From Terriglobales bacterium (GTDB lineage Bacteria > Acidobacteriota > Terriglobia > Terriglobales > Acidobacteriaceae), in assembly GCA_035651995.1 (NCBI GenBank), contig DASRER010000002.1, positions 372,001 through 436,000 of the forward strand: DNA of 64,000 nt. The letters are read 5' to 3'. Numbering within the stretch: the first letter of the stretch is position 1; every line of letters starts with the position of its first letter. The notes beneath the pieces are model-generated. The model was not told the origin of the DNA, did no database searches, and saw only the letters and a list, made by a program, of their open reading frames with translations. The position numbers and the translations under genes were made by a program. Shown piece after piece: positions 9,297-17,870 of this stretch.

Positions 9297-10115
9297 GACA
9301 CGTCTCTGGCCGAAGCGCGCGAGGCGTCACCGATCGCGCCGGGCAAGCTGTTGCCCGAGCGAAACCGTTCAGCGGCTTTCACCGGCGAATCGCCGGCCTG
9401 GGGCGTGGGAGACGTTCTCGGATTGGCGGGGGTTGCGCTGCTGGCGATCGTGTTCTTTTCCACCGTGGCAGTCGTGCTGGCACAGCTGTTCCAGCACGGC
9501 ACGCCGGTCAGCGAGATCGTGAAGGACGTTCGCGTGATCCTGGGAGCGCAGGCGGCTGCATACCTGGTGCTGCTGCTGTTCATGCACATGCTGATCGCGC
9601 GGCGCGATGATGCGCCGTTCCCAGTCGCGGTGAAGTGGAACTGGCCGGAGACCAGGTGGGCAGCCTGGATCGTGCTCGGCGTGCTGCTGGCGATCGTGAC
9701 GCAAACCGTTTCGTCGCTGCTGCCGATTCCCAAGTCACTGCCCATCGACAGCTACTTTCACGATCAGGCGTCGGCGTGGGCGATGGCCGCCTTCGGAACG
9801 CTGCTCGCGCCCCTGGTGGAGGAGCTGTTCTTTCGCGGATTCCTGTATCCAGTGCTGGCGCGGGGCCTGGGCGTGATCGCGGGCGTGGCAATTACGGCGG
9901 CGCTGTTTGCCGTGGTCCACTCGGCGCAACTGGCGCACGCGTGGGCGCCGCTGCTGGTGCTGTTCGCGGTCGGCGTGGCGCTCACCCTGGTGCGTGCGCG
10001 TACCGGATCGGTGGCAACCAGCCTGTTGGTACACATGGGCTACAACGCCACGCTGTTCACCCTGGTTTACTTCGCGACGGACCGGTTCCAACACCTGGAG
10101 CGGATGACGCAATGA
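9270..10115 (+). CDS. CPBP-family intramembrane metalloprotease
   Basis: A 281-residue membrane protein of the CAAX-protease/bacteriocin-processing (Abi) family. After a polar N-terminus of about 45 residues there are about seven hydrophobic segments. The family's metal-binding and catalytic motifs are complete: EELFFRG around residue 186, a histidine in FAVVHSAQ, and LVHMGYN near the C-terminus. Members cleave prenylated or other membrane peptides; the substrate here is unknown. The first 27 nt overlap the divergent VOC remnant. The start is the first ATG. A later start is possible because the N-terminus is low in conserved sequence. Confidence 0.85.
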   Translation: MDPDLNPPHDTSLAEAREASPIAPGKLLPERNRSAAFTGESPAWGVGDVLGLAGVALLAIVFFSTVAVVLAQLFQHGTPVSEIVKDVRVILGAQAAAYLVLLLFMHMLIARRDDAPFPVAVKWNWPETRWAAWIVLGVLLAIVTQTVSSLLPIPKSLPIDSYFHDQASAWAMAAFGTLLAPLVEELFFRGFLYPVLARGLGVIAGVAITAALFAVVHSAQLAHAWAPLLVLFAVGVALTLVRARTGSVATSLLVHMGYNATLFTLVYFATDRFQHLERMTQ

Positions 10116-10124
10116 GGCCATTTC

Positions 10125-10299
10125 GTGATTTGGTGATTTGGTGATTTGGTGATTTGGTGAGTTCGTGATTGGCGATTTCGCAGTCGGCCCTCGGCGCCGG
10201 GATTTCGCCGGCACAGCACGGACATTCACGGCCAAATGCCAAGCGCTCATTGCTAAGTGCCGGATTGCGCAATCACCAACTCAGCAAATCACCAAATCC
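10125..10299. repeat. Paired oligo-repeat hairpin with a tandem 8-mer
   Basis: The left arm starts with four perfect tandem copies of gtgatttg (10125-10156), then degenerate copies to about 10178. The right arm at 10262-10299 is the reverse complement of the left (for example tttggtgattt against aaatcaccaaa). About 35 bp of imperfect stem could form around a loop of about 85 nt. It fills the gap between the CPBP protease and pyrE and also supplies an apparent N-terminal extension of the pyrE frame. Confidence 0.8.
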
Positions 10300-10325
10300 A
10301 CGCGGCTCTGGTATCGTTGAGAGCG

Positions 10326-10919
10326 ATGTCTCCGCGTGACCAGCTTCTGCGTCTGCTCGCTGAGAAATCGTTCCGCCTGGGCGAGTTCACGCTCTCGTCG
10401 GGCGCAAAGAGCGACTACTACGTGGACTGCCGCACCACGACGCTCGATGCCGAAGGCGCGAAGCTGGTGGGCGCGGCGTTTCTGGACGAAATACGCGCGC
10501 GCGGCTGGCATCCGGAGGCGGTCGGCGGGATGACGCTGGGCGCCGATCCCATCGCGGTGGCGGTGGCGGTGCTGGCGGCGGAAAGCAACGCGCCGATTCA
10601 CGCTTTCCTCGTGCGCAAGGCGGAGAAGAAACACGGGACGGCGCAGCGCATCGAAGGATTCAGGCGGCGTGGCGCGCGGGTGGTCATCGTGGACGACGTG
10701 TGCACCACGGGCACGTCAATCCTGGAGTCGATCGCGGCCGCGCGCGAGGCGGGCTTCCAGATCGCCGGCGTCATGTGCCTGGTGGAGCGTGAGGAAGCCG
10801 GCGGACGCGAAGCGGTGGAGCGGGCCGCCGCGCCGGCGCCGTTTCTGGCCCTGTTCCGCGCGGCGGAAGTGCGCAATCGTCGCGTACTGCTGGAGTCGCA
10901 GCAGGCGGGCATCCGCTGA
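10326..10919 (+). CDS. pyrE: Orotate phosphoribosyltransferase
   Basis: Transfers the phosphoribosyl group of PRPP to orotate in UMP synthesis. It has 197 residues. The PRPP-binding signature is VVIVDDVCTTGTSI (about residues 116-129), and the flexible-loop region contains RKAEKKHGT. The ATG at 10326 gives the normal N-terminus MSPRDQLLRLLAEKSF with a substrate-binding FTLSSGAKSDYYVD motif. Upstream in-frame codons to 10257 belong to the repeat arm and are unlikely to be translated. A possible extended -10 (TGGTATCGT) lies 9 nt before the ATG. Confidence 0.93.
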   Translation: MSPRDQLLRLLAEKSFRLGEFTLSSGAKSDYYVDCRTTTLDAEGAKLVGAAFLDEIRARGWHPEAVGGMTLGADPIAVAVAVLAAESNAPIHAFLVRKAEKKHGTAQRIEGFRRRGARVVIVDDVCTTGTSILESIAAAREAGFQIAGVMCLVEREEAGGREAVERAAAPAPFLALFRAAEVRNRRVLLESQQAGIR

Positions 10920-10957
10920 GCGCGAAGAGCAAGGAACGTCACAAAGGAGGTCGTCAC

Positions 10958-11308
10958 ATGATCGGCAAACTCGGCCTCATCATGGTGGTGGTAAAAGACA
11001 TGAAGCGCAGCACCGCGTTCTATCGCGACGTGCTCGGCCTCAGCGTACGCTTCGAGAGCCCTGAGTGGACGCAGCTCGACGCCGGCAATATCGGCGTCGG
11101 TCTGCACGGGCAGAGCCAGCAGCTGCACTCCGACAAGACCAACGCCGTGCAGTTCGGCTTCTACGTGGACGACGTGCAGAAGACCGTCGCCGACCTGAAG
11201 AAGAAGGGCGTGCACGTTGTGATGGAACCGAAGAAAGAAGATTTCGGCTGGCTGGCCATCATCGCCGACCCGGACGGCTATCACATTCAGCTGGGGCAGA
11301 CACGCTGA
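10958..11308 (+). CDS. VOC-family (glyoxalase-like) protein
   Basis: A 116-residue protein with both VOC modules: MVVVKDMKRSTAFYRDVLGL at the N-terminus and FYVDDVQKTVADLKKKG followed by IIADPDGYHIQLGQ. Such proteins bind a divalent metal and act as lyases, dioxygenases or resistance proteins. The metal-ligand pattern here (a late Q in IQLG, no clear first His) does not identify a reaction. A strong ribosome site (aaaggaggt) precedes the ATG by 7 nt. It lies 38 nt after pyrE and may be cotranscribed with it. Confidence 0.85.
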   Translation: MIGKLGLIMVVVKDMKRSTAFYRDVLGLSVRFESPEWTQLDAGNIGVGLHGQSQQLHSDKTNAVQFGFYVDDVQKTVADLKKKGVHVVMEPKKEDFGWLAIIADPDGYHIQLGQTR

Positions 11309-11317
11309 ACCGCCGCT

Positions 11318-11403
11318 AGCTGCTGGCGACTGGCTGCCAGCTGATTTTTTGCGGAATTCGAAGTCATGTTTGGCCAGCTGCCAGTGGCTGGCAGCGCTTT
11401 TTT
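11318..11403 (+). terminator. Two tandem terminator-like hairpins, the second touching the mtnA start
   Basis: The first hairpin is agctgctggc (11318-11327) with gctgccagct (11333-11342), with one mismatch and two wobbles, followed by T6 at 11345-11350. The second is gccagc (11373-11378) with gctggc (11387-11392), then agcgc and T6 at 11398-11403, ending directly at the mtnA ATG (11404). The two hairpins share the word ctggc and belong to the oligo-repeat class seen elsewhere in the window. Confidence 0.65.
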
Positions 11404-12462
11404 ATGATCCACACTCTCCAATGGACCGACGCCGGCGTGGTCTTCATCGACCAGACCCGGCTGCCCACCGAAGAGGTGTACGTCACCTGCCGCACGCACG
11501 AGGAAGTGGCGGATGCGATCCGCACCATGATCGTGCGTGGCGCGCCCGCCATTGGCGTGGCGGCGGCGATGGGCATCGCGCTCGGCGTGCGGAACTCGAA
11601 GGCGCGCAGCGTGCTGGAAATCGGTCCGGAGTTCGATCGCATTTGCCAGACGCTTCGCTCGACGCGGCCGACGGCGGTGAATCTGTTCTGGGCGATCGAG
11701 CGCATGCGCCGCGTATTCGCGGAGGCCTCGGCGAAGTCGCAGTCGCTCACAGACCTCCAGCGGGTCTTGATTCACGAAGCGCAGACCATGCACGCCGAAG
11801 ACGTGGCCGCCTGCGTGGCCATCGGCAAGCATGGCGCGGCGCTGATGCCTGCCTCCGGCGGCGTGCTTACGCACTGCAACGCCGGTGCGCTGGCCACCTG
11901 CGGCTATGGCACGGCGCTGGGCGTGGTCCGCGCGGCGGTGGAAGCCGGCAAGAAGATCCACGTTTTCGCCGACGAGACGCGTCCGTTTCTGCAAGGCTCG
12001 CGCCTCACAGCGTGGGAGCTGATGAAAGACGGCATCCCGGCCACCGTCATCTCCGACAACATGGCCGGCGCCATGATGCGCCAGCAGAAGATTGGCGCCG
12101 TGGTGGTGGGCGCCGATCGCATCGCTGCGAACGGCGATGTGGCCAACAAGATCGGCACCTACAGCGTGGCCGTGCTCGCCAGGGAACACGGCATTCCCTT
12201 TTACGTCGCCGCGCCCTGGTCGACGATTGACCTGGAAACGCCGACCGGCGCCGAAATCCCCATCGAACAGCGCTCGCCGCGCGAGGTAACGCACCTGGCG
12301 GGCAAGCAGATTGCGCCTGATGGCGTCCACGTGGAGAACCCCGCGTTCGACGTGACGCCGGCGCGCTACGTGGCCGCAATCGTGACCGAGCGCGGCGTCG
12401 CCCGCGCGCCGTACGGCGAGTCGCTGAAGCAACTGGCGGAAGCAACCGCTGCGACGGTCTGA
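11404..12462 (+). CDS. mtnA: S-methyl-5-thioribose-1-phosphate isomerase
   Basis: Isomerises methylthioribose-1-phosphate to methylthioribulose-1-phosphate in methionine salvage. Its 352 residues match the family. Seen: [20 protein letters not shown] at the start, the [13 protein letters not shown] loop, the catalytic-cysteine region [15 protein letters not shown], and the aspartate motif [12 protein letters not shown] followed by NKIGTYSVA. It is related to eIF2B-like proteins, but the motifs favour MtnA. No ribosome-binding site is visible because a terminator-like T6 tract lies immediately before the ATG, so initiation may be leaderless or unusual. No other mtn gene is in the window. Confidence 0.92.
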   Translation: MIHTLQWTDAGVVFIDQTRLPTEEVYVTCRTHEEVADAIRTMIVRGAPAIGVAAAMGIALGVRNSKARSVLEIGPEFDRICQTLRSTRPTAVNLFWAIERMRRVFAEASAKSQSLTDLQRVLIHEAQTMHAEDVAACVAIGKHGAALMPASGGVLTHCNAGALATCGYGTALGVVRAAVEAGKKIHVFADETRPFLQGSRLTAWELMKDGIPATVISDNMAGAMMRQQKIGAVVVGADRIAANGDVANKIGTYSVAVLAREHGIPFYVAAPWSTIDLETPTGAEIPIEQRSPREVTHLAGKQIAPDGVHVENPAFDVTPARYVAAIVTERGVARAPYGESLKQLAEATAATV

Positions 12463-12534
12463 CGCGGGAGACCTGGCAAGCTGCGTCTCTGCAGCTCTCG
12501 CGGGAGCGGTGGCGGCGCGGGTTTGGCCCCGCCG

Positions 12535-12951
12535 TCACTTCTTGTCCACGAACCCGCGCAGCACCTCTGTACCCGAGGGATGGTCCACGTTGGCGTTGTC
12601 CTCGGCGGTCACCAACACGTCGAACTTCTTATACGGAACAGTTGCCTTGACGGTGGCGGCCATGTCTTCGGGGTTCACCCGGACGACGCCCAGCTTCTCG
12701 GGCGGGCGATCTTCGCTTGGCTTGGCCCAGACGACATAAGTGGTCTTGGCCGGATTCAGCCGGTCGGGCGGAGCCAGGTGCTCGAACTTGAGCTCCAGGG
12801 CGGTGTTCCCGTTGCGATCGGTGTCCGCTTTGATTTTTCCGGTTGCGGCGGGAACTGCATCGCTGGCCTTCATGGGAAACTCGTCGGCCGCGGCAACGGC
12901 CAGCAGCGCGAGGACGACGAGGCTGGTGACAGCAAGTGCACGGAATCTCAT
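12535..12951 (-). CDS. Exported protein of unknown function
   Basis: A 138-residue protein with a signal peptide (MRFRALAVTSLVVLALLAVA-AAD). The mature part contains TTYVVWAKP and VPYKKFDVLVTAEDN, a beta-sandwich pattern that recalls the extracytoplasmic half of anti-sigma-K-like proteins and DUF4397-like proteins. There is no membrane anchor. It is convergent with mtnA. Function cannot be assigned. Confidence 0.65.
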   Translation of the reverse strand: MRFRALAVTSLVVLALLAVAAADEFPMKASDAVPAATGKIKADTDRNGNTALELKFEHLAPPDRLNPAKTTYVVWAKPSEDRPPEKLGVVRVNPEDMAATVKATVPYKKFDVLVTAEDNANVDHPSGTEVLRGFVDKK

Positions 12952-13109
12952 AGAACTCTCCCCTGCGGAGCTTCGAGGTTGCGCTTTCTTTTCTTGTGAA
13001 GGATGCGGCTTCAGCGGACTTTGTTGCTATCGCGTGAGAGCAGTCGAGAGGGGCTGGCTCGGGCTGGCGCCGCCGCGGGCTGCGCTCCGCGGCCGAGAGA
13101 GAAATCAGC

Positions 13110-13847
13110 TCACGGCTTCAACCGGCGGAGAACCGCCGGGCTGGTGAGTTCCTTCACCGCGCCCTTGCCGATCCAACGTGCGCTGGCGCCGGGAGAGGCG
13201 GCGAGTCGCTGCGCCAGCTTCACGGCAGCTGAATTCAGAGCGCGATTGCGCCGGCCGATCAGCCGCAGCGCCCAGCTCACGCCCTTCTTCACGAAGTTGC
13301 GCTCGTCGGTCGCGGCCCCTTCGATCAGGGCCAGGCCGCGGATGAAGTGTTCGTCGGGCGCCTGCTTGTCGTGCAGCGCGAGGCAGGCCAGCAGCGCGAA
13401 CGCAGCGCGCTTCTGGAACTCGCCGCTCTTCTTCGACCACTGCGTAACTCTGGCAAACGCGTGCGGCGTGCAATCGAACAGGTGGAAGCACACGGTGTCG
13501 CAGATGCCCCAGTTGTCGAAGTCGCGGCACCAGCGGTCCATCTGCGCGGGCGTGACTTGCGCGGGATCGTCAACGAACGCGGCAAGCATGCGCGCTTCGT
13601 GCCAGCCGGTCTGCCACAAATCAGCGGCGAGTTGGTGGTTGCGCCCGAGACGCTTGCCAAGCGCCTGGATCTTGTTGACCGGCACGCCGAACGCCTTGTC
13701 TGACGGCAGGCCGTAGCGCGCCATGCCCGTGAGGGTTTTCTTGTCGGCAAGGCGCTTCAGTTCAGCGACAACCTGCTTCGCGCTCTTCGCGAGCGCGCCG
13801 GCCGCTTTCGGTTTGGAGCGTGCAGACTTTGCCGCGGTTGCGGGCAT
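13110..13847 (-). CDS. DNA alkylation repair protein (AlkD-like)
   Basis: A 245-residue HEAT-repeat-like glycosylase related to AlkD. It would excise positively charged alkylated bases without base flipping. Seen: LKRLADKKTLTGMARYGLPSD then VPVNKIQALGKRLGRN, the conserved WxxGWHEAR region, an FDNWGICDTVCF motif typical of the family, and FVKKGVSWALRLIGRRN near the C-terminus. The ATG at 13847 was chosen; upstream in-frame codons to 14042 overlap scoB and are Arg/His-rich shadow sequence. It follows scoB by 8 nt on the same strand and is probably cotranscribed. Confidence 0.85.
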   Translation of the reverse strand: MPATAAKSARSKPKAAGALAKSAKQVVAELKRLADKKTLTGMARYGLPSDKAFGVPVNKIQALGKRLGRNHQLAADLWQTGWHEARMLAAFVDDPAQVTPAQMDRWCRDFDNWGICDTVCFHLFDCTPHAFARVTQWSKKSGEFQKRAAFALLACLALHDKQAPDEHFIRGLALIEGAATDERNFVKKGVSWALRLIGRRNRALNSAAVKLAQRLAASPGASARWIGKGAVKELTSPAVLRRLKP

Positions 13848-13855
13848 CGCTCGAC

Positions 13856-14551
13856 TCAGCTCTCCATCACTTTCAGCGCGGGGCTGAGGATCAGCGTGGG
13901 CTCGGTGGCGCGCTGCACATCGTCGGCGGTGAGGCCCGGCGCGACTTCTTCCAGCACGAGCCCGGCGGGCGTGACGCGGATATAGGCCATCTCGGTGACG
14001 ATCGTGTCCACAACCTTGACCCCGGTGAGCGGCAGCGAGCATTTCTTCAGGATTTTCGGCTTGCCCTCGCGCGTGGTGTGCTCCATGGCGATGACCACGC
14101 GCCGCGCGCCGGCCACCAGGTCCATGGCGCCGCCCATGCCCTTCACCATTTTGCCGGGAATCATCCAGTTGGCCAAGTTCCCTTCTTCGTCCACTTCCAT
14201 GGCGCCGAGCACGCTCAGGTCAACGTGGCGCCCGCGGATCATGGCGAACGAATCGGCGCTGGAGAAATATGCGGTGCCGGGAATTTCCGTGACCGTTTCC
14301 TTGCCGGCGTTGATCAGGTCCGGATCTTCGGCGCCCTCGAGCGGATACGGCCCGACGCCGAGCATGCCGTTTTCGCTTTGCAGCACCACATCGATGCCGG
14401 CGGGCACGAAGTTCGCCACCAGCGTCGGCACGCCAATGCCGAGGTTGACGTAGAAGCCGTCGCGCAGCTCGCGCGCGATGCGGCGCACGATCCTATCCCT
14501 TTTCTCGGCGTCTTTCTGTTTCGAAACGGGCGTGGCGGGTATCGTCGTCAT
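13856..14551 (-). CDS. scoB: 3-oxoacid (succinyl/acetoacetate) CoA-transferase subunit B
   Basis: Beta subunit of a class I CoA-transferase that moves CoA between succinate or acetate and a 3-oxoacid such as acetoacetate. It has 231 residues, the usual length. The catalytic-glutamate motif is [12 protein letters not shown], preceded by [29 protein letters not shown] matches the family. The partner subunit lies 71 nt upstream, and the AlkD-like gene follows. Whether the preferred donor is succinyl-CoA or acetyl-CoA cannot be read from the sequence. Confidence 0.92.
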   Translation of the reverse strand: MTTIPATPVSKQKDAEKRDRIVRRIARELRDGFYVNLGIGVPTLVANFVPAGIDVVLQSENGMLGVGPYPLEGAEDPDLINAGKETVTEIPGTAYFSSADSFAMIRGRHVDLSVLGAMEVDEEGNLANWMIPGKMVKGMGGAMDLVAGARRVVIAMEHTTREGKPKILKKCSLPLTGVKVVDTIVTEMAYIRVTPAGLVLEEVAPGLTADDVQRATEPTLILSPALKVMES

Positions 14552-14555
14552 GAAG

Positions 14556-14578
14556 AGTTCTCAATTCTCGGTTCTCGG
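14556..14578. repeat. Single-arm oligo-repeat (ttctcgg words)
   Basis: Degenerate tandem copies of the word gttctc(gg) lie in the 71-nt gap between scoA and scoB. The same words recur in the paired element at 17794-17870. No complementary arm is seen here. Confidence 0.5.
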
Positions 14579-14622
14579 AAGAAGTTTTCCCTCTGCGTCC
14601 TCCGCGTCTCCTGCGGCGTGCC

Positions 14623-15318
14623 TTACGCCTTGCGCACGGTGTGTTTTTCGATGCGCTTCTCGTAATTCGTGCCCTGGAAGATGCGCTTCACGTACACACT
14701 CGGCGTGTGGACGTGGTCGGGATCGAGCTGCCCGACTTCGACCAGTTCTTCCACTTCCGCAATCGTGACACGCGCGGCGGTGGCCATGACCGGATTGAAG
14801 TTGCGCGCCGTCTTGCGATAAACGAGGTTCCCCCACTTGTCGCCCTTCCAGGCCTTGATGAAGGCGAAGTCGGCGACCAGGCCGCGTTCGAGGATGCAGC
14901 GCTGCCCGTCGAAACTGCGCTCTTCCTTGCCCTCAGCGATCATGGTGCCCACGCCGGTCGGCGTGAAGAAAGCGCGGATCCCGGCGCCGCCGGCGCGAAT
15001 GCGCTCGGCCAGCGTGCCCTGCGGGTTCAGTTCCAGCTCGAGTTCGCCGGAGAGCACCATCTGCTCGAGCAGCTTGTTCTCCCCCACGTAGCTGCCGATG
15101 TGCCGGCGGATCTGCTTGCTGCGCAGCAGCAGGCCCAGGCCGAAGTCGTCAGTGCCGGCGTTGTTGCTTATGGTGGTCAGGTTCTTCACGCCTTTCTTGA
15201 CGATGGCGCGAATGAGGTTCTCGGGATTGCCGCACAGTCCGAAGCCGCCGAACATGATGGTGGCGCCGTCGGTTACGTCGAAGATGGCTTCGTCGGCGCC
15301 GGGGAAAACCTTGTGCAT
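14623..15318 (-). CDS. scoA: 3-oxoacid CoA-transferase subunit A
   Basis: Alpha subunit of the CoA-transferase, 231 residues. It begins MHKVFPGADEAIFDVTDGAT and contains the glycine-rich FGGFGLCGNPENLI motif and SNNAGTDDFGLG, both typical of the CoA-binding subunit. It lies immediately upstream of scoB in the same direction, and the two would form the heteromeric enzyme that feeds ketone bodies or short acyl groups into the CoA pool. The ATG at 15318 fits the family start. Confidence 0.92.
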   Translation of the reverse strand: MHKVFPGADEAIFDVTDGATIMFGGFGLCGNPENLIRAIVKKGVKNLTTISNNAGTDDFGLGLLLRSKQIRRHIGSYVGENKLLEQMVLSGELELELNPQGTLAERIRAGGAGIRAFFTPTGVGTMIAEGKEERSFDGQRCILERGLVADFAFIKAWKGDKWGNLVYRKTARNFNPVMATAARVTIAEVEELVEVGQLDPDHVHTPSVYVKRIFQGTNYEKRIEKHTVRKA

Positions 15319-15410
15319 GCGTCTGCTCCGAGTGGAACAGGTGATTTTATACCGGCGAACAATTCTTACTGCGGATTGACGCGGAACGCGGAGGGTCCAA
15401 TCGCTCGCCG

Positions 15411-15863
15411 TTAGATGTCAATGAAACGCGCGCGCTCTTCCGAAGAGGGGATGGGGCACGTTTCGTACCTTCCGAAGACGCGGTAGCGCCAGCGGGCGAC
15501 CAGGTCGTAGAGCGCATCGCGGATTGCGCGCGGCACGGCGCCAGCGAGTGAGGCGAGCGCCTTCCAGAATCCGCCCAGCTGCCGGCCGATGTAAATCGCA
15601 GCCTCCGAGCGCGTCAGTAGCGCTTCCGTGGCAGCGCCGGGGTCCAGGACGACGACGACCGTGCTCAACTCTTTTGGATCGCGTTGATGCCTGCTCAGAA
15701 CGGACGCGGCAAATCCGCTCTGCAGCGCGGCGAAGCGAAACATGCGGCGGCGGTCGCGCCGGAGCACGGACCGAACCGTGCGATTGCAGAGCGCGCACAC
15801 GCCGTCGTAGAGCAGCACCGGACTTGATACGCTGCTGCTCCCGCCTTCGGCGCCGGGACTCAC
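15411..15863 (-). CDS. DCC-family thiol-disulfide oxidoreductase-like protein (DUF393)
   Basis: A 150-residue protein. YDGVCALCNRTVRSVLRRD carries the DxxCxxC signature of the DUF393 (DCC) family near the N-terminus, followed by FAALQS and a later RSEAAIYIGRQLGG region. The proteins are thioredoxin-like; substrates are not established. The GTG at 15863 is preferred because it overlaps the tyrA stop codon (GTGA), suggesting translational coupling. The longer frame to 16208 is shadow of tyrA. It is the last gene of the aromatic amino acid run. Confidence 0.8.
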   Translation of the reverse strand: MSPGAEGGSSSVSSPVLLYDGVCALCNRTVRSVLRRDRRRMFRFAALQSGFAASVLSRHQRDPKELSTVVVVLDPGAATEALLTRSEAAIYIGRQLGGFWKALASLAGAVPRAIRDALYDLVARWRYRVFGRYETCPIPSSEERARFIDI

Positions 15864-16753
15864 TTCTGCTTCTGATTCCGCGCCTGGGGCTTCTCGTCGT
15901 GGAAGCGGTTGCCCTGCTCGAACTCCCGGCGCAACTCGGGTGAGCGCAGGTTCTCCCGCAGGTGCGCGAGGCGCTGTTCGAGGGCGAGCAGGGCGTCGGC
16001 AATGTTCTCGGAGTTGGTGAGCGCGATGTCGCGCCACATGGAGTACGGGCTGGAGGCGATGCGCGTCATTTCGCGCAGCGCGCGCCCACCCACGGCGTGG
16101 ACATCGTCGAGCGTGGCGCCCTCCGGACCGCTCGCGGTGAATTCGTCGAGCAGAGTTCCCGCGAGCGCGGTGGAAAGCATTTGCGGCAGGTGGCTCACCC
16201 AGGCGCACACCCGGTCGTGGCGCTCGGCGTCCATCGCGATCACGCGCGCTCCGATCTTGGCGAGGAAGGCGGTGTAGTCGCCGGCGCGGCCGAAATCGAG
16301 CGTCTGCACTTCCAGCGGTGTGACCAGCCAGACGGCATCGCGGAACAGGTCGGCATCGGCGTTCTCCACGCCTGAGTGCTCCTTGCCGGCCATCGGGTGG
16401 CCAGGCAGAAAGCGTGAGGCCGCTGCGTCACCAAAGAGTTCGTAAGCGCGAGCGACAATCGCCGACTTAGTACTGCCGACATCGGTGAGCAAAGTGCCGG
16501 GCGACAGAGCCGGCGCTAGCTTTTCCATCAGCTCGAGAATTGCGCCCACCGGCATGGCAAGCACAACCACGTCACTGCCTTTGCTTGCCGCGACGGGATC
16601 GGCGACGGCGGTGTCGATCACACCGCGACGCTTGGCTTCGTCGAGTATCGACGGGCGGTCGGAGCCGATGACGCGAATTCCCTCGCGCTTGGCGGCGAGC
16701 GCCAGTGAGCCGCCGATGAGGCCCGTGCCGAGAATCGTTATCTGTCGCAACAT
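15860..16753 (-). CDS. tyrA: Prephenate dehydrogenase
   Basis: Oxidatively decarboxylates prephenate to 4-hydroxyphenylpyruvate for tyrosine. It has 297 residues. The Rossmann motif is ILGTGLIGGSLA at the N-terminus, followed by LTDVGSTKS, the active-site HPMAGKEHSGVENA and a helical dimer domain with SHLPQMLSTAL. No chorismate mutase or ACT domain is fused; the mutase is encoded separately (aroQ). Arogenate specificity cannot be excluded. It lies 15 nt after aroF in the same direction and overlaps the next gene by 4 nt. Confidence 0.92.
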   Translation of the reverse strand: MLRQITILGTGLIGGSLALAAKREGIRVIGSDRPSILDEAKRRGVIDTAVADPVAASKGSDVVVLAMPVGAILELMEKLAPALSPGTLLTDVGSTKSAIVARAYELFGDAAASRFLPGHPMAGKEHSGVENADADLFRDAVWLVTPLEVQTLDFGRAGDYTAFLAKIGARVIAMDAERHDRVCAWVSHLPQMLSTALAGTLLDEFTASGPEGATLDDVHAVGGRALREMTRIASSPYSMWRDIALTNSENIADALLALEQRLAHLRENLRSPELRREFEQGNRFHDEKPQARNQKQK

Positions 16754-16768
16754 GGATGACCCCGATCG

Positions 16769-17785
16769 TCAGATGGTCCGTCCCACCGCCGGCGCAATCA
16801 TCCTCAGCTCGTCCATGAGCTTCGAAAACTGTTCGGGAAAGAGCGACTGCGCGCCGTCGGAGAGCGCCTTGTCGGGGTCGGGGTGCACCTCGATGAGCAG
16901 CGCGTCGGCGCCGGCGGCGACGGCGGCGCGCGCCATGGGAGCAACCTTGTCGCGGCGTCCGGTGCCGTGCGACGGGTCGGCGGTCATGGGCAGGTGCGAG
17001 AGTTTCTTGATGATGGGAATGGCGGAAATGTCGAGCGTGTTGCGGGTGTAGGTCTCGAACGTGCGAATGCCGCGCTCGCACAGCACCACGTCGTAATTGC
17101 CGCCGGCCATGATGTACTCGGCCGAGAGCAGCAGCTCTTCCAGTGTTGCGGCGATGCCCCGCTTGAGCAGCACCGGCTTGCGCACCTTGCCGAGTTCGCG
17201 CAGCAGGTTGAAGTTCTGCATGTTGCGCGCGCCCACTTGCAGGATGTCCACGTAGGGCAGCATGAGCTGGATCTGCGAAATCTCCATGACCTCGCTGATC
17301 ACCAGCATGTTGAACTTCTCGCCGGCTTCGCGCAGCAGCTTGAGTGCTTCTTCGCCGAGTCCCTGGAAGGAATACGGCGACGTGCGCGGCTTGAAGGCGC
17401 CGCCGCGCAGCACGCGCGCGCCCGCCTTCGACGTTTGCTCGGCAACGCGGAACAGTTGCTCGCGCGACTCGACCGAGCATGGACCGGCCATGACCACGAC
17501 CTGGTCGGCGCCGATGGTCACGCCGCGCGCAAGTTTGAGCACCGTGCCTTCGGGGCGAAACGCCTTCCCTGCCAGCTTGTAGGGCGCGCTGATGCGGTGT
17601 ACCTGCTCGACGCCGGGAAGGACTTCGACGTCGCGGACGTCGAAATCTGTGCGCGAGCCGACAGCGGCGAGCACCGTCTGCCGCTCACCGGTGGTGCGGT
17701 GCACGTCGAAACCCATCTGCGTGAGCCGCTCGATCACGCGCTGGATCTGCGTGTCGGACGCCGTCTCTTGCATTGCCACAATCAT
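16769..17785 (-). CDS. aroF: 3-deoxy-7-phosphoheptulonate synthase (AroA-beta type)
   Basis: First enzyme of the shikimate pathway, joining phosphoenolpyruvate and erythrose-4-phosphate. It has 338 residues. Residues about 1-70 form a ferredoxin-like regulatory domain (IQRVIERLTQMGFDVHRTTG), and the TIM barrel follows with AGPCSVES, the KPRTSPYSFQG motif and DPSHGTGRRDKV. This layout is that of the type I-beta enzymes regulated through the N-terminal domain, which suggests feedback control by an aromatic product. The gap to aroQ holds a paired repeat element. Confidence 0.93.
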   Translation of the reverse strand: MIVAMQETASDTQIQRVIERLTQMGFDVHRTTGERQTVLAAVGSRTDFDVRDVEVLPGVEQVHRISAPYKLAGKAFRPEGTVLKLARGVTIGADQVVVMAGPCSVESREQLFRVAEQTSKAGARVLRGGAFKPRTSPYSFQGLGEEALKLLREAGEKFNMLVISEVMEISQIQLMLPYVDILQVGARNMQNFNLLRELGKVRKPVLLKRGIAATLEELLLSAEYIMAGGNYDVVLCERGIRTFETYTRNTLDISAIPIIKKLSHLPMTADPSHGTGRRDKVAPMARAAVAAGADALLIEVHPDPDKALSDGAQSLFPEQFSKLMDELRMIAPAVGRTI

Positions 17786-17793
17786 TGCAGGAT

Positions 17794-17870
17794 CAGTTCT
17801 CGGTTCTCAGTTCTCGGTTTGTCCGTCTCAATGTTCGCGACTGGGACCGAAAACGGAGAACTGAAAAACT
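17794..17870. repeat. Paired oligo-repeat hairpin (ttctcgg words)
   Basis: The left arm, 17794-17820, repeats cagttctcggttctcag. The right arm, 17846-17870, reads accgaaaacggagaactg and is its complement. The spacer is about 25 nt. The right arm reaches the aroQ stop codon (17869-17871). Confidence 0.7.

Noticed and set aside
10257-10325. N-terminal extension of pyrE
   Set aside because: These codons lie in the repeat arm; the family start is at 10326.
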